NCBI RefSeq assembly: GCF_012911935.1 | Contig: NZ_JAAXLA010000010.1 | Span: 59,888 to 123,887, forward strand | DNA length: 64,000 nucleotides | Origin: Pseudonocardia acidicola | GTDB lineage: Bacteria; Actinomycetota; Actinomycetes; Mycobacteriales; Pseudonocardiaceae | Direction of reading: 5' to 3' | Shown: positions 37,224-48,674 of the stretch, in pieces | Layout of the letters: each line of letters opens with the position of its first letter | How positions within the stretch are numbered: position 1 is the first letter of the stretch | Made by a program: the position numbers and the translations under genes | The notes under the pieces: generated by a model | The model's database searches: none | Told to the model about the DNA's origin: nothing | Seen by the model: only the letters and a program-made list of their open reading frames with translations

Positions 37224-39025
37224 GGCTCGCCACCGCCGGTGTCCATGATCGCCGGCTCGGCGCGGCGCACGGCGGGTTCCGCCCCGCTCGCGCCGAGCCC
37301 CCCGGGCGGGCTCGTACTCTCCGGGCCGGCCGCCGGGCGCGGGATGCCGAGCGGCGGGGTCGGAACCGACGACGACTCGGCCGCGTCGGGAGCGCCGTGC
37401 CCGTCGGGCGCGGGCCCCAGCGGGAGCGGGCTGGATTCGAGCAGGTCGCCGACGGTGCGCGGCAACGTGAGCCGGAACGCGGCCCCACGGCCGGGCTCAC
37501 CCCAGGCCTGCAGCCAGCCGCCGTGCAGCCGCGCATCCTCCAGGCTGATCGACAGGCCGAGCCCACTGCCGCCGCCGCGCCGGGCACGGGACTCCTCGGC
37601 CCGCCAGAACCGGTTGAACACCAGGCCCGCCTCGCCGGGGCGCAGCCCCACCCCCTGGTCCTGCACCAGCACCGCGACGGCGTGGTCGTCGCAGCCCAGC
37701 GTGATCCGCACCGGCAACCCCTCGCCGTGGTCGATCGCGTTGGCGACGAGGTTGCGCACGATGCGCTCCACCCGCCGCGGGTCGATCTCGGCGAACACCC
37801 CGGTCGGCAGATCGAGCTCCAGCGGGGTGCCGCTCTCCTCGGCCAGCCCGTGCACGGCCTCGACGGCCCGGGAGACCACGCCGTGCATGTCCAGCCGCTC
37901 GGCGCCGAGCTCGGCGACCCCGGCGTCGAGCCGGCTGATCTCCAGCAGGTCGCCGAGCAGCGCCTCGAACCGGTCCAGTTCGGTGACCAGCAGCTCCGAG
38001 CTGCGGCGCAGCGCAGGCAGCAACTCGTCGCGGGAGGCGTGGAGCACGTCGGCGGCCATCCGGACGGTGGTCAGCGGGGTGCGCAGTTCGTGGCTGACGT
38101 CGGAGGTGAACCGGCGCTGCAGCGCGCCGAACTCCTCGAGCTGGCGGATCTGGGTCTGGATGCTGCCGGCCATCTCGTTGTACGACTCGGCGAGCCGGGC
38201 CACCTCGTCATCGCCGCGCACCGGCATCCGTTCGTCGAGGTGACCGTCGGCGAACCGCTCGGCGATCTCCGCGGCCTGCCGGACCGGGCGCACGACCTGG
38301 CGGGTGACCAGGCTGGTGATGCCGGCCAGCAGCAGGATCAACACGAGCCCGCCGACGATCAGTGTGCTCTGCACCAGGCCGAGCGTGCGCTGCTCCGCGT
38401 CGAGTGGGAAGAGCAGGTAGAACTGCAGGTCACGGCCCGCGGTGCGGATCGGCTGCCCGATCATCAGGGTCGGCATGCCGGCCACCGCGGAGTACTTGGT
38501 GGCCAGCACGCCGGAGGCGACGGCCGCCTGCAGGTCCGCCGGGACGTCCTCGACGGTGCCGGCGGAGATCTCGGTGCCGCTGCCGCGTCCGGTCGTCAGC
38601 ACCGCGCGGAACTCCCCCGCGGTCGGCGACCCGGCGTGATCGGCGAGACTGGAGTTCGTCAGCCGGTCCAGCGCGTTGTTCAGGGTGCCCTGGGCGCCCT
38701 CGCGGTCCGGGTCGACGCCGGACAGGTCGCGCTCCAGCACCGCGCGCCCGGACTCGGCCTGGACCAGCGCCGCGTCGAACTTGCCCTGCACGAGCCGTTC
38801 GGCGATCTGGGTCTGCAGGACCAGGCCGAGCACCACGACCACGGCGGTGGACAACGCGAGCGTGCTGACCACGACGCGCAGCTGCAGCGACCGCCGCCAG
38901 GCCACCGTGAACGCCGAGCGGACCTCGGTGACCAGCAACCGGGTGTGCAGCACACCCTGCCGGGCACGCCGGACGACGGCGAACCGGCCCACAGCCGCGC
39001 CGACACGCGGAAGGATCCGGGTCAT
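37220..39025 (-). CDS. mtrB: Sensor histidine kinase MtrB
   Basis: The 601-residue kinase has an N-terminal membrane segment, a roughly 170-residue extracytoplasmic domain, a second membrane segment (LILLLAGITSLVTRQVV), HAMP, the H-box RFTSDVSHELRTPLTTVRM and ATP boxes NAIDHGEG, DQGVGLRP, GSGLGLSI. It phosphorylates MtrA and helps coordinate division and wall metabolism. The C-terminal tail is Pro/Ser-rich. It is 13 nt after mtrA. Confidence 0.96.
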   Translation of the reverse strand: MTRILPRVGAAVGRFAVVRRARQGVLHTRLLVTEVRSAFTVAWRRSLQLRVVVSTLALSTAVVVVLGLVLQTQIAERLVQGKFDAALVQAESGRAVLERDLSGVDPDREGAQGTLNNALDRLTNSSLADHAGSPTAGEFRAVLTTGRGSGTEISAGTVEDVPADLQAAVASGVLATKYSAVAGMPTLMIGQPIRTAGRDLQFYLLFPLDAEQRTLGLVQSTLIVGGLVLILLLAGITSLVTRQVVRPVRQAAEIAERFADGHLDERMPVRGDDEVARLAESYNEMAGSIQTQIRQLEEFGALQRRFTSDVSHELRTPLTTVRMAADVLHASRDELLPALRRSSELLVTELDRFEALLGDLLEISRLDAGVAELGAERLDMHGVVSRAVEAVHGLAEESGTPLELDLPTGVFAEIDPRRVERIVRNLVANAIDHGEGLPVRITLGCDDHAVAVLVQDQGVGLRPGEAGLVFNRFWRAEESRARRGGGSGLGLSISLEDARLHGGWLQAWGEPGRGAAFRLTLPRTVGDLLESSPLPLGPAPDGHGAPDAAESSSVPTPPLGIPRPAAGPESTSPPGGLGASGAEPAVRRAEPAIMDTGGGEP

Positions 39026-39038
39026 CCGGCCCCGATCA

Positions 39039-39716
39039 TCACGGCGGGCCGGCCTTGTACCCCACGCCGCGCACCGTCAGCACGACCTCCGGGTGCTCCG
39101 GGTCGCGCTCGACCTTCGACCGCAACCGCTGGACGTGCACGTTCACCAGCCGGGTGTCGGCGGCGTGCCGGTAGCCCCACACCTGCTCGAGCAGCACCTC
39201 GCGAGTGAACACCTGCCGCGGCTTGCGGGCCAGCGCCACGAGCAGGTCGAACTCCAGCGGCGTGAGCGCGATGGGCACCCCGGCCCGGGTCACCTGGTGC
39301 GCCGGCACGTCGATGGCCACGTCGCCGATGGACAGCTGCTCGGCAGGCTCGTTCTCGGTGCGCCGCACCCGGGCCCGGATGCGGGCGACGAGCTCCTTGG
39401 GCTTGAACGGCTTGACCACGTAGTCGTCCGCGCCGGACTCCAGCCCGAGCACGATGTCGACGGTGTCGCTCTTGGCCGTGAGCATCACGATCGGCACGCC
39501 GGACTCCGACCGGATCGCCCGGCACACGTCGATGCCGTTCATGCCGGGGAGCATGAGGTCGAGCAGCACGACGTCGGGCCGCAGCTCACGGACGGCGGGC
39601 AGCGCCCGGGTGCCGTCGCCGACCACGGCGGTGTCGAAGCCCTCCCCCCGCAGCACGATGGTCAGCATCTCGGCCAACGCCGGGTCGTCGTCGACCACCA
39701 GTACCCGCGACTTCAT
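39039..39716 (-). CDS. mtrA: Response regulator MtrA
   Basis: The 225-residue OmpR/PhoB regulator has acidic pocket VVDDDPALAE, phospho-acceptor Asp53 in LLDLMLPGMNGIDV, KPFKPKELVARI and the winged helix ending RLVNVHVQRLRSKVERDPEHPEVVLTVRGVGYKAG, read in parts. It controls wall hydrolases and replication timing in relatives and is essential in many. ATG 39716; 53 nt after tmk. Confidence 0.97.
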   Translation of the reverse strand: MKSRVLVVDDDPALAEMLTIVLRGEGFDTAVVGDGTRALPAVRELRPDVVLLDLMLPGMNGIDVCRAIRSESGVPIVMLTAKSDTVDIVLGLESGADDYVVKPFKPKELVARIRARVRRTENEPAEQLSIGDVAIDVPAHQVTRAGVPIALTPLEFDLLVALARKPRQVFTREVLLEQVWGYRHAADTRLVNVHVQRLRSKVERDPEHPEVVLTVRGVGYKAGPP

Positions 39717-39769
39717 GCGCGCAGCATCCCATTCGTGTCAGTGGGCGGAGTCCCGGACCCGCCGAGGCG

Positions 39770-40420
39770 CTACCCCAGCAGTTGATCGGCCAGCTCCGCG
39801 GCGTCGACGGCGCCGGCCCCGTCGAGCACCGTCCACGGGCTGAGCCAGTCCGCCGCGGCCAGCCCCCGGTAGACCGCACCGGTTCGCTGCTGCAACGCGT
39901 CGTCGGCCTCGTAGGCGTCCCGCTCCCGGCCGGGTTCGGTCCGCTCCCGGTGCCGCGCCCGCGCGGCGGCCACCTCACGCGGAACGGCCAGCAGCAACTG
40001 CCGGTCGGGCACCGGGATGCCGAAGCGCTCGATCTCCAGCGCGCGCACCCAGCCGACCAGCTCGCCGCCGGCGTCCTGGCCGAGCCGGGCCGCACAGTAG
40101 GCCGCGTTGGAGGCGACGTAGCGGTCGACGAGCACGACGTCGTGCTCGGCCTGCGCGGCCCGCAACGCCGGTGCGGCGTCGTGCCGGTCCAGCGCGAACA
40201 GCAGCGCCATCGCGTGCACGGAGCCGGCGATGGCACCGCCCTCGCCGAGGCGCCCGTACAGCGCGTCGCGAGCCAGCGCGGCGTGCACGTCGTCGTCGTA
40301 GCGCGGGAAGGCCAGCCGCGTCGTCCGGGCGCCGCGGGCGGCGAACTCGGTGCACAGCGCGTCGGACAGGGTCCGCTTGCCGGCGCCGTCCAGCCCCTCG
40401 ATCACGATCAGCCGTCCCAC
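39770..40420 (-). CDS. tmk: Thymidylate kinase
   Basis: The 216-residue kinase has P-loop EGLDGAGKRTLSDAL and the DRY-like motif VLVDRYVASNAAYCAARL, followed by PDRQLLLAVPREVAAARARHRE as lid region. It phosphorylates dTMP to dTDP. The P-loop reads GLDGAGKRT, with Arg after Lys, as in other actinobacterial Tmk. It lies 15 nt after the NUDIX gene; tmk-mtrA-mtrB-lpqB is a conserved order. Confidence 0.95.
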   Translation of the reverse strand: MGRLIVIEGLDGAGKRTLSDALCTEFAARGARTTRLAFPRYDDDVHAALARDALYGRLGEGGAIAGSVHAMALLFALDRHDAAPALRAAQAEHDVVLVDRYVASNAAYCAARLGQDAGGELVGWVRALEIERFGIPVPDRQLLLAVPREVAAARARHRERTEPGRERDAYEADDALQQRTGAVYRGLAAADWLSPWTVLDGAGAVDAAELADQLLG

Positions 40421-40435
40421 GCCCGCGGAGCCTAA

Positions 40436-40912
40436 TCAGCCCCGCATCCGCAGATCCGGCCAGCTCGCGGCGAAGCCCGGGTGCAGGTCCAGCTCGTGGA
40501 TTCTGTCGACCGGCACCCAGCGCAGCTCGCAGCTCTCCCGGCCGCGGGCGGCCACCGGGATCGCGACGGCGGACCGGGCGACGACCGTGGTGTAGGACCA
40601 GCCGCCGTGGTCGTCGACGAACTCGTCGGTCGTGCGCAGCGCGTCGGTGTCCAGATCGGACTCCTCGGCGGCCTCCCGGCGGGCGGCCTGCTCGGCGGTC
40701 TCGACCCGCTGCCGCGCCCCGCCCGGCACGCCCCAGGTCCCGCCGTGGTGGCTCCAGTCGGCGCGGTGCTGCAGCAGGATCCACTCGTCGGCGTTCTCGT
40801 CACGATGACGCACCAGTAGCCCGGACGCCCCGTAGAGGCCCCAATGCCTGTGGCCGAGCGCGCAGAACGCCCACCCATCGCCGTCGCCACTCTCGAGCAC
40901 CAGCGCAGACAT
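40436..40912 (-). CDS. NUDIX hydrolase
   Basis: The 158-residue protein has the Nudix box GARQRVETAEQAARREAAEES (as G-x5-E-x7-RE-x2-EE) near residue 66. The substrate cannot be told. ATG 40912 starts 11 nt from the divergent cholesterol oxidase leader region, and the gene heads the tmk-mtr transcript. Confidence 0.88.
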   Translation of the reverse strand: MSALVLESGDGDGWAFCALGHRHWGLYGASGLLVRHRDENADEWILLQHRADWSHHGGTWGVPGGARQRVETAEQAARREAAEESDLDTDALRTTDEFVDDHGGWSYTTVVARSAVAIPVAARGRESCELRWVPVDRIHELDLHPGFAASWPDLRMRG

Positions 40913-41008
40913 GAGATCAGCCTATGTCGGCGACCCTCGATCCGTCGCCGATCATGTGCCCCCTAGGGTCCAGTAAGCGCTCGCTGACTTTCACCCCGGA
41001 GAGTGACC

Positions 41009-41086
41009 GTGACCCGACGTGCCGCGGCCGCATCGCCGCCTGCCGTCCCGCTTCTGCTCGCCGCCGCCCCGGCGGCCGGCCGGTGA
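41009..41086 (+). CDS. Short upstream ORF coupled to the cholesterol oxidase gene
   Basis: A 25-residue peptide, VTRRAAAASPPAVPLLLAAA then PAAGR, starts at GTG 41009 with GGAG 7 nt upstream. Its TGA overlaps the GTG of the oxidase (GTGA). The oxidase start has no good ribosome site of its own, so translation is probably coupled. The peptide resembles a signal sequence but may have no function by itself. Confidence 0.45.
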   Translation: MTRRAAAASPPAVPLLLAAAPAAGR

Positions 41087-42744
41087 GCGCGCTGCCCAGG
41101 CGGACGTTCCTCGGCGCCGCCGCCACCACCCTGGGCCTCGGCCTGACCGGCCGGGCGTTCGCCGCCGCCCCGAAGCCCGCCGTGTCCGAGCAGCGGCACC
41201 GCGCGGTGGTGATCGGCGCCGGGCTCGGCGGTGCGATCGCCGCGTTCCGGCTGGCCCGGGCCGGGGTGCAGACCCTCGTCCTCGAACGCGGCCGGCGCTG
41301 GCCGATCACCCCGGCCGGCGACACGTTCCCGCCGTTCCTGCAGCCGGACCGACGCTCGTCCTATCTGACGTCGTCGCCGGTGTTCCCGATGCAGCCGCCC
41401 GCGGTGTACCGGCCCTACACCGGGCTGTTCGAGAAGGTCGTCGGCGACGGGATGAGCGTGCTGTGCGGCGCCGGAGTGGGCGGCAGCACGCTGGTCTACG
41501 CCGGGGTGTGGATCCGCCCCTCGGAGGCGGTGTTCGCCGCGACCATGCCGGCGGGGATCGACTTCGGCGAGCTGGACCGGGTGCACTACCCACGGGCGGC
41601 GGCCCGGGTCGGCATCGCGCCGATCCCCGACGACGTGCTCGCGCACCCGAACTACGCCGGCACCCGGCCGTTCCTGGACCAGGCCCGCCGCGCCGGGCTA
41701 CCCGCCGAGCGGGTGGCGAACGCGCTGGACTGGGACGTCGTGCGTGCCGAACTGGCCGGGCGCGCGGTGCCGTCGGTGACCCGCGGGGAGTACTTCTGCG
41801 GGGTCAACAGCGGCGCCCGGAACTCGGTGGACCGCAACTACCTGGCGACGGCAGAGAAGTCGGGGTACGTCACCGTCGCGCCGCTGCACCGGGTGACCGG
41901 GCTCGGTACGGACGCCGCGGGCCGCTACCGCGTCGACGTCGAGCGGATCGACGAGAACGGCACCGTGCTCGAGCGGACCGCGATCACGGCCGACGCGGTG
42001 TTCCTCGGCGCCGGATCCACCGGAACGTCACGACTTCTGGTCCGGGCCCGGGAGACGGGGACGCTGCCCGAGCTGAACGACCAGGTCGGCCGCCACTGGG
42101 GCAACAACGGCGATCGGATCTACCTGCGCGCCCTGGTGCCGCAGCCCACGGGCGGGCCGCAGGGCGGGCCGATGGCCGTCGCGATCCGGCGTGCCGAGGA
42201 CCCGGCCGATCCGGTGACCGTCGCGTTCGGGCCCGCGCCGCTACCGTTCGAGACCCACCTGATGCCGCTGCCGGGGTTCGGGGCGTGCCGCCCCGCGGGC
42301 GAGTTCCGCTACGACCCGGGCACCGACACGGTGCGGCTGAGCTGGCCCGGTGACGGCGACGCGGCGGCGCAGCGGTCGGTCCGCGACGTGCTGCTGCGGC
42401 TGGTCCGGGCCGACGGCGGTGGCCTGCTCACCGGGCTGACCAGCGCGCTCACCGAGCTGAACACGGGCCTGCCCGAAGGGCTGCACGGGCCGGCGACGCT
42501 GGCCACCGAGGCCCCGTCGGGGCTGCTCGACCTGGGCAACCTCGACCCGGTGACGTGGCACCCGCTGGGCGGGGCGACGCTGGGCACGGCCTGCGACCTG
42601 TACGGCCGGGTGCACGGCTACCGCGGGCTCTACGTCACCGACGGCGCGATGATCCCGGGCTCGACCGGCGCGTGCAATCCGTCGTGGACGATCGCGGCAC
42701 TCGCCGAGCGGTGCCTCGACGACATCATCGCCCGCGACTTCTAG
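41083..42744 (+). CDS. Exported cholesterol oxidase (GMC-type)
   Basis: The 553-residue protein starts with a Tat signal LPRRTFLGAAATTLGLGL, then the FAD loop VVIGAGLGGAIAAFRLARAG. It follows Streptomyces/Brevibacterium class I cholesterol oxidase along its length: the FCGVNSGARNSVDRNYLATA segment, the catalytic Glu region LPFETHLMPLP, the His in TWHPLGGATLGTACDLYGRV, and Asn in ACNPSWTIAALAERC. It should oxidise and isomerise sterols to 3-keto-4-ene products outside the cytoplasm. GTG 41083 is chosen because the Tat motif follows at once. No other sterol genes are in the window. Confidence 0.88.
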   Translation: MSALPRRTFLGAAATTLGLGLTGRAFAAAPKPAVSEQRHRAVVIGAGLGGAIAAFRLARAGVQTLVLERGRRWPITPAGDTFPPFLQPDRRSSYLTSSPVFPMQPPAVYRPYTGLFEKVVGDGMSVLCGAGVGGSTLVYAGVWIRPSEAVFAATMPAGIDFGELDRVHYPRAAARVGIAPIPDDVLAHPNYAGTRPFLDQARRAGLPAERVANALDWDVVRAELAGRAVPSVTRGEYFCGVNSGARNSVDRNYLATAEKSGYVTVAPLHRVTGLGTDAAGRYRVDVERIDENGTVLERTAITADAVFLGAGSTGTSRLLVRARETGTLPELNDQVGRHWGNNGDRIYLRALVPQPTGGPQGGPMAVAIRRAEDPADPVTVAFGPAPLPFETHLMPLPGFGACRPAGEFRYDPGTDTVRLSWPGDGDAAAQRSVRDVLLRLVRADGGGLLTGLTSALTELNTGLPEGLHGPATLATEAPSGLLDLGNLDPVTWHPLGGATLGTACDLYGRVHGYRGLYVTDGAMIPGSTGACNPSWTIAALAERCLDDIIARDF

Positions 42745-42765
42745 CGCTCCGCGCCCGAGGGGTCG

Positions 42766-44273
<1,508 letters not shown>

Positions 44274-44277
<4 letters not shown>

Positions 44278-44486
44278 GGGGTGGTGATGCCTCCTCGTAG
44301 GGCCGGTTCGACCGTTCGCGGCCGGCGTCGGTGGGGACGCGGCCGCGCGGGGATCCGCCCGGGCGGGCGCCCGGACGACGACGGGGTCGCCACGGACCGG
44401 ATGCGGTCCGCCGGGCGACGGTGCGGGTGGATGCGTCGCCGGTGCCTGCGGACCCGCTCTGGCGGCGCGGCGAACCGGGACGACAT
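44274..44486 (-). CDS. Small Arg/Pro-rich ORF between riboswitch and sahH
   Basis: A 70-residue ORF starts at ATG 44486 with a strong ACGAGGAGG site and ends in a TGA that overlaps the sahH ATG (ATGA). The peptide is [20 protein letters not shown]... and stays Arg/Pro/His-rich, with no known domain. It has the best ribosome site after the riboswitch, so it is probably the directly controlled cistron with sahH coupled to it. It could be a real small protein or a leader. Confidence 0.5.
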
Positions 44487-44494
44487 ACGACGGG

Positions 44495-44583
44495 CCTCCT
44501 CGTGGAACCGGAGGCGCCCTTCATGCGATGGAGCGGTGGTCGAGCGTGGCGGACATGGTCCGTCGCAGCGCCTCTCGGCCACC
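44495..44583 (-). promoter_or_regulatory. S-adenosylhomocysteine (SAH) riboswitch with expression platform
   Basis: Read on the minus strand: P1 is GGTGGCCGAG (44583-44574) pairing with CTCGACCACC (44544-44535), one C-A mismatch; the conserved GAGAGGCGCTGCGACGG core follows; a CGGAC-CAT-GTCCG hairpin (44562-44550) is inside; and AGGCGC (44573-44568) can form the pseudoknot with GCGCCT at 44517-44512. This is the layout of the SAH riboswitch family that sits before SAH hydrolase genes. The same 3' strand (GCCTCC) can instead pair with GGAGGC of the next ribosome site, so ligand binding should expose it: an ON switch. Confidence 0.85.
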
Positions 44584-44603
44584 GACGTAGCGATTGTGTC
44601 CCC

Positions 44604-44633
44604 AGGATGGTCGGGCCCGCCAGGGGCTGTCAA
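44604..44633 (-). promoter_or_regulatory. Promoter of the sahH transcript
   Basis: A perfect -35 TTGACA (44633-44628) and CATCCT (44609-44604) are 18 nt apart. The start would be near 44597, about 14 nt before riboswitch helix P1. The gap 44634-44739 shows nothing else. Confidence 0.6.
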
Positions 44634-44739
44634 ACCCGCCACCGCCGAGGTTCGTCACTCGGGTTCGCGGCCGCTCGGCGGGTGCTCGCGCAGGACGAAC
44701 TCCTCACGTGCGGCACGCGCAGCGATCACCGCCCGACCC

Positions 44740-46047
44740 TCACCCCAGCAGGTGGTCACGCAGCAGCGCCTCGGCCGCGGCGCTGCGGCCGTGCGCGGCG
44801 AGCAGCCCGGCCGGGGCGACGGCGAAGTCGGCGTCCACCACCACGGGCACCTCGGCCAGCATCGGCGCCAGCACCGGGTCGGTGCGCAGCGTCGCGATCA
44901 CCGCGGCCAGCCCGCCGGGGTCGCGCTGCCGGAACACCCCACCGGACAGCACCAGCAGGCCGATGTCGCGCGCGGTGTCGTCGTGGGCGCGCAGGTGGCG
45001 GCGCACCGCGATGACGGCGGCGAGCGCCGCGATCCGGCGGTCCTCGGCGGCGCCGCCCGGATTGCGCGGGACGTAGCCGACCTCGCCGGCCATCCGCTCC
45101 ACGGTGGGCGTGAGCAGATCGGCCTCCACCGGATCGACGATGCCCTCGGACTGGCCCTCGACGAGCACACCGCATGCCGCGGCCCGCACCCCCAGGTCAC
45201 CCTCGACGGTCCGGCGCCGCAGCCCGGCGTTCGCGCCGCCCGTCGTCGCCACGTGCACGTCCGTGGTGGCACAGCCGACGTCCACGACGAGCACCCCGGT
45301 CGCGGTGATGCGGGACAGCTCCGCCGCGCCGCGCCCGACGGCGTCGGGGGTCACCACCCGCACGAGCCTGCGGAAACGCGGGGCCGCGGCGGGCCCGCGG
45401 GCGCCCAGGACGTGCCGGGCGAACAGCTCGGAGACCACCTTCCGCGCCTGCCCGGGCACCACCACCCCGGTCTGGGGCAGCACGTTGTCGCAGACCACGA
45501 CCGTCCGGCCGGTAGCGCGGAGCAGCGCGAGCGCGTCGTCACGGGCGGCGACGTTGCCGGCGAGCACGATCGGGTAGCGGACCCGGGCCCGGGCCAGCCG
45601 CCCGGCGTTGTGCAGCAGCACCGCCGGGTCGTCGCCGTCGCCACCCCCGAGGAGCAGCACCACCCCCGGCCGGCAGCTGCGCAGGATCCGGACGTCGGCG
45701 GCCTCGAGCGGGCCGCTGTGCACGTGCACCACGTGCGACCCCGCGGACCGCGCCACCCGGTGCCCGGCCTCGATGGAGGCCAGCCGGTCGGTGCCGACGA
45801 CCGCGAGCCGCAGCCCGCCGCCGGCCGACGAGCAGGCCAGCAGTTCGGGCTCGATGCCGGTGCCGGGCAGGCCTGCGGCGCTGACGGCGCGGACCGCGGC
45901 ATCCATCCCGGTGAGGACGTCGGCGGGGGTGGTGGGGTGCTCGGCGAAGCCGGCCAACGCGCCGTCGGCGTGCACGAGCACGGCCTTGGTCCAGGTGGAA
46001 CCCACGTCGAGGCAGACCGAGGAGGCCGGCGATTCGGCGTGCGTCAT
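44740..46047 (-). CDS. GlmL/MutL-family ASKHA ATPase
   Basis: The 435-residue protein has an actin/hsp70-like fold with CLDVGSTWTKAVLV, VVDVGCATTDVHV and LLVLSGGVFRQRDPGG nucleotide boxes. The family (MutL in glutamate mutase operons) is linked with adenosylcobalamin-dependent mutases as a chaperone or reactivase. No mutase gene is here, so the partner is elsewhere or it serves another system. Start ATG 46047, divergent from the acyl-CoA ligase. Confidence 0.8.
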   Translation of the reverse strand: MTHAESPASSVCLDVGSTWTKAVLVHADGALAGFAEHPTTPADVLTGMDAAVRAVSAAGLPGTGIEPELLACSSAGGGLRLAVVGTDRLASIEAGHRVARSAGSHVVHVHSGPLEAADVRILRSCRPGVVLLLGGGDGDDPAVLLHNAGRLARARVRYPIVLAGNVAARDDALALLRATGRTVVVCDNVLPQTGVVVPGQARKVVSELFARHVLGARGPAAAPRFRRLVRVVTPDAVGRGAAELSRITATGVLVVDVGCATTDVHVATTGGANAGLRRRTVEGDLGVRAAACGVLVEGQSEGIVDPVEADLLTPTVERMAGEVGYVPRNPGGAAEDRRIAALAAVIAVRRHLRAHDDTARDIGLLVLSGGVFRQRDPGGLAAVIATLRTDPVLAPMLAEVPVVVDADFAVAPAGLLAAHGRSAAAEALLRDHLLG

Positions 46048-46189
46048 GACAGCCGAGCCTACTGGGACGACGGCGGGCCGGCGTGGAACGGATTCGGGCG
46101 CTCAGCCGACTTCACGTACTCGGACAGGTTCGCCGAAACAGGTACGGTTCGCGTGATTGAAGCCACACGACCCCGCGACAGGAGATCCG

Positions 46190-47824
<1,635 letters not shown>

Positions 47825-47839
47825 GCCACCGGGACGCAC

Positions 47840-47899
47840 GCCGAGTGCCACACCACGGTCACCGATTCATGATCGGACAACCGTGGTGTGGCACTCGGC
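47840..47899. repeat. Dispersed intergenic palindrome, copy 2
   Basis: Perfect 20-bp arms (GCCGAGTGCCACACCACGGT and its complement) enclose a 20-nt loop that itself pairs (CCGAT...ATCGG). The inner 15 bp of each arm equal copy 1 at 19807-19862. It is between the convergent ligase and Nit1C-type genes. The remaining bases to 48103 show no convincing gene. Confidence 0.88.
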
Positions 47900-48103
47900 G
47901 CCCGGGCCACAGCGGGTCGGACCGGTCCGGGGTCAGGATGGCCACGACCTCGTCGAGCACCGCGAGCACCTCCGGGCCCCCGGCGGTTCCCGCCCGCCGC
48001 AGTCTCAGCTCCCCCGTTCCACCGCACGGGATCGATCGTGCCTCGCGCGGCCGGCCCGCAGGGAATGATTCAGCGCGCGGCGGCGAGGTCCGCGGCCATG
48101 CGC

Positions 48104-48616
48104 TCAGAACATGTAGGTGGAGTTGATGATCGCGCCCTTGCGGGCGTAGTGGATCAGCGCGTCCTGCACGTCGAGCGGGTGGGTGGGGATGACGCCCTCG
48201 ATGAGGTCCTCCTCGCGGGCGCCGTGCAGCGACAGCCCGAACCGGCAGCAGTAGACCTTGCCACCCTCGGCGATGAACGTCGCCAGCGAGTTGTTGATGT
48301 TGTGCTCGCCGGGGAACGCCGAGGTCCCGGTGGTCGGGAACCCGCGGGTGGCCAGGCAGTTCAGCGAGCCCGGTCCGTAGAAGTAGATCGCGGACTCGAA
48401 GCCCTTCCGCAGCGCGCGGGTGGCCTGCAGGATCGCTACGAAGCTCACCGACGACTCGTGCGCGATGCCGTGCACCAGGGTGAAGTAGGTCTCGCCGTTC
48501 TCGGCCTGGTAGTCGGGGAAGACCTTCGTCCCGCCGTAGAGGCTGGACCCCTCCGGCAGCGAGGGGTGCGCGATCTCGGTGAGGGACTGCTTCTCCAGGT
48601 CGGTCAGGTCGGCCAT
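48104..48616 (-). CDS. MSMEG_0572/Sll0783-family nitrogen-starvation protein
   Basis: The 170-residue DsrE-fold-like protein matches the MSMEG_0572/Sll0783 family closely, with [60 protein letters not shown] and [13 protein letters not shown] [20 protein letters not shown]. In Synechocystis the homologue is induced by nitrogen starvation and needed for polyhydroxybutyrate. Chemistry unknown. ATG 48616 has GGAGGAAAG upstream. It follows the flavin oxidoreductase gene. Confidence 0.92.
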   Translation of the reverse strand: MADLTDLEKQSLTEIAHPSLPEGSSLYGGTKVFPDYQAENGETYFTLVHGIAHESSVSFVAILQATRALRKGFESAIYFYGPGSLNCLATRGFPTTGTSAFPGEHNINNSLATFIAEGGKVYCCRFGLSLHGAREEDLIEGVIPTHPLDVQDALIHYARKGAIINSTYMF

Positions 48617-48674
48617 TCTTTCCTCCAATATGGACACTTCGGGGAGCGGGACGGGCTGGTGGGGACGCGCGGTG

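Noticed and set aside
47900..48030. Minus-strand run reading GGPEVLAVLDEVVAILTPD, which looks coding
   Set aside because: It has no start or ribosome site and ends in the palindrome; too short to support a gene, perhaps a fragment.
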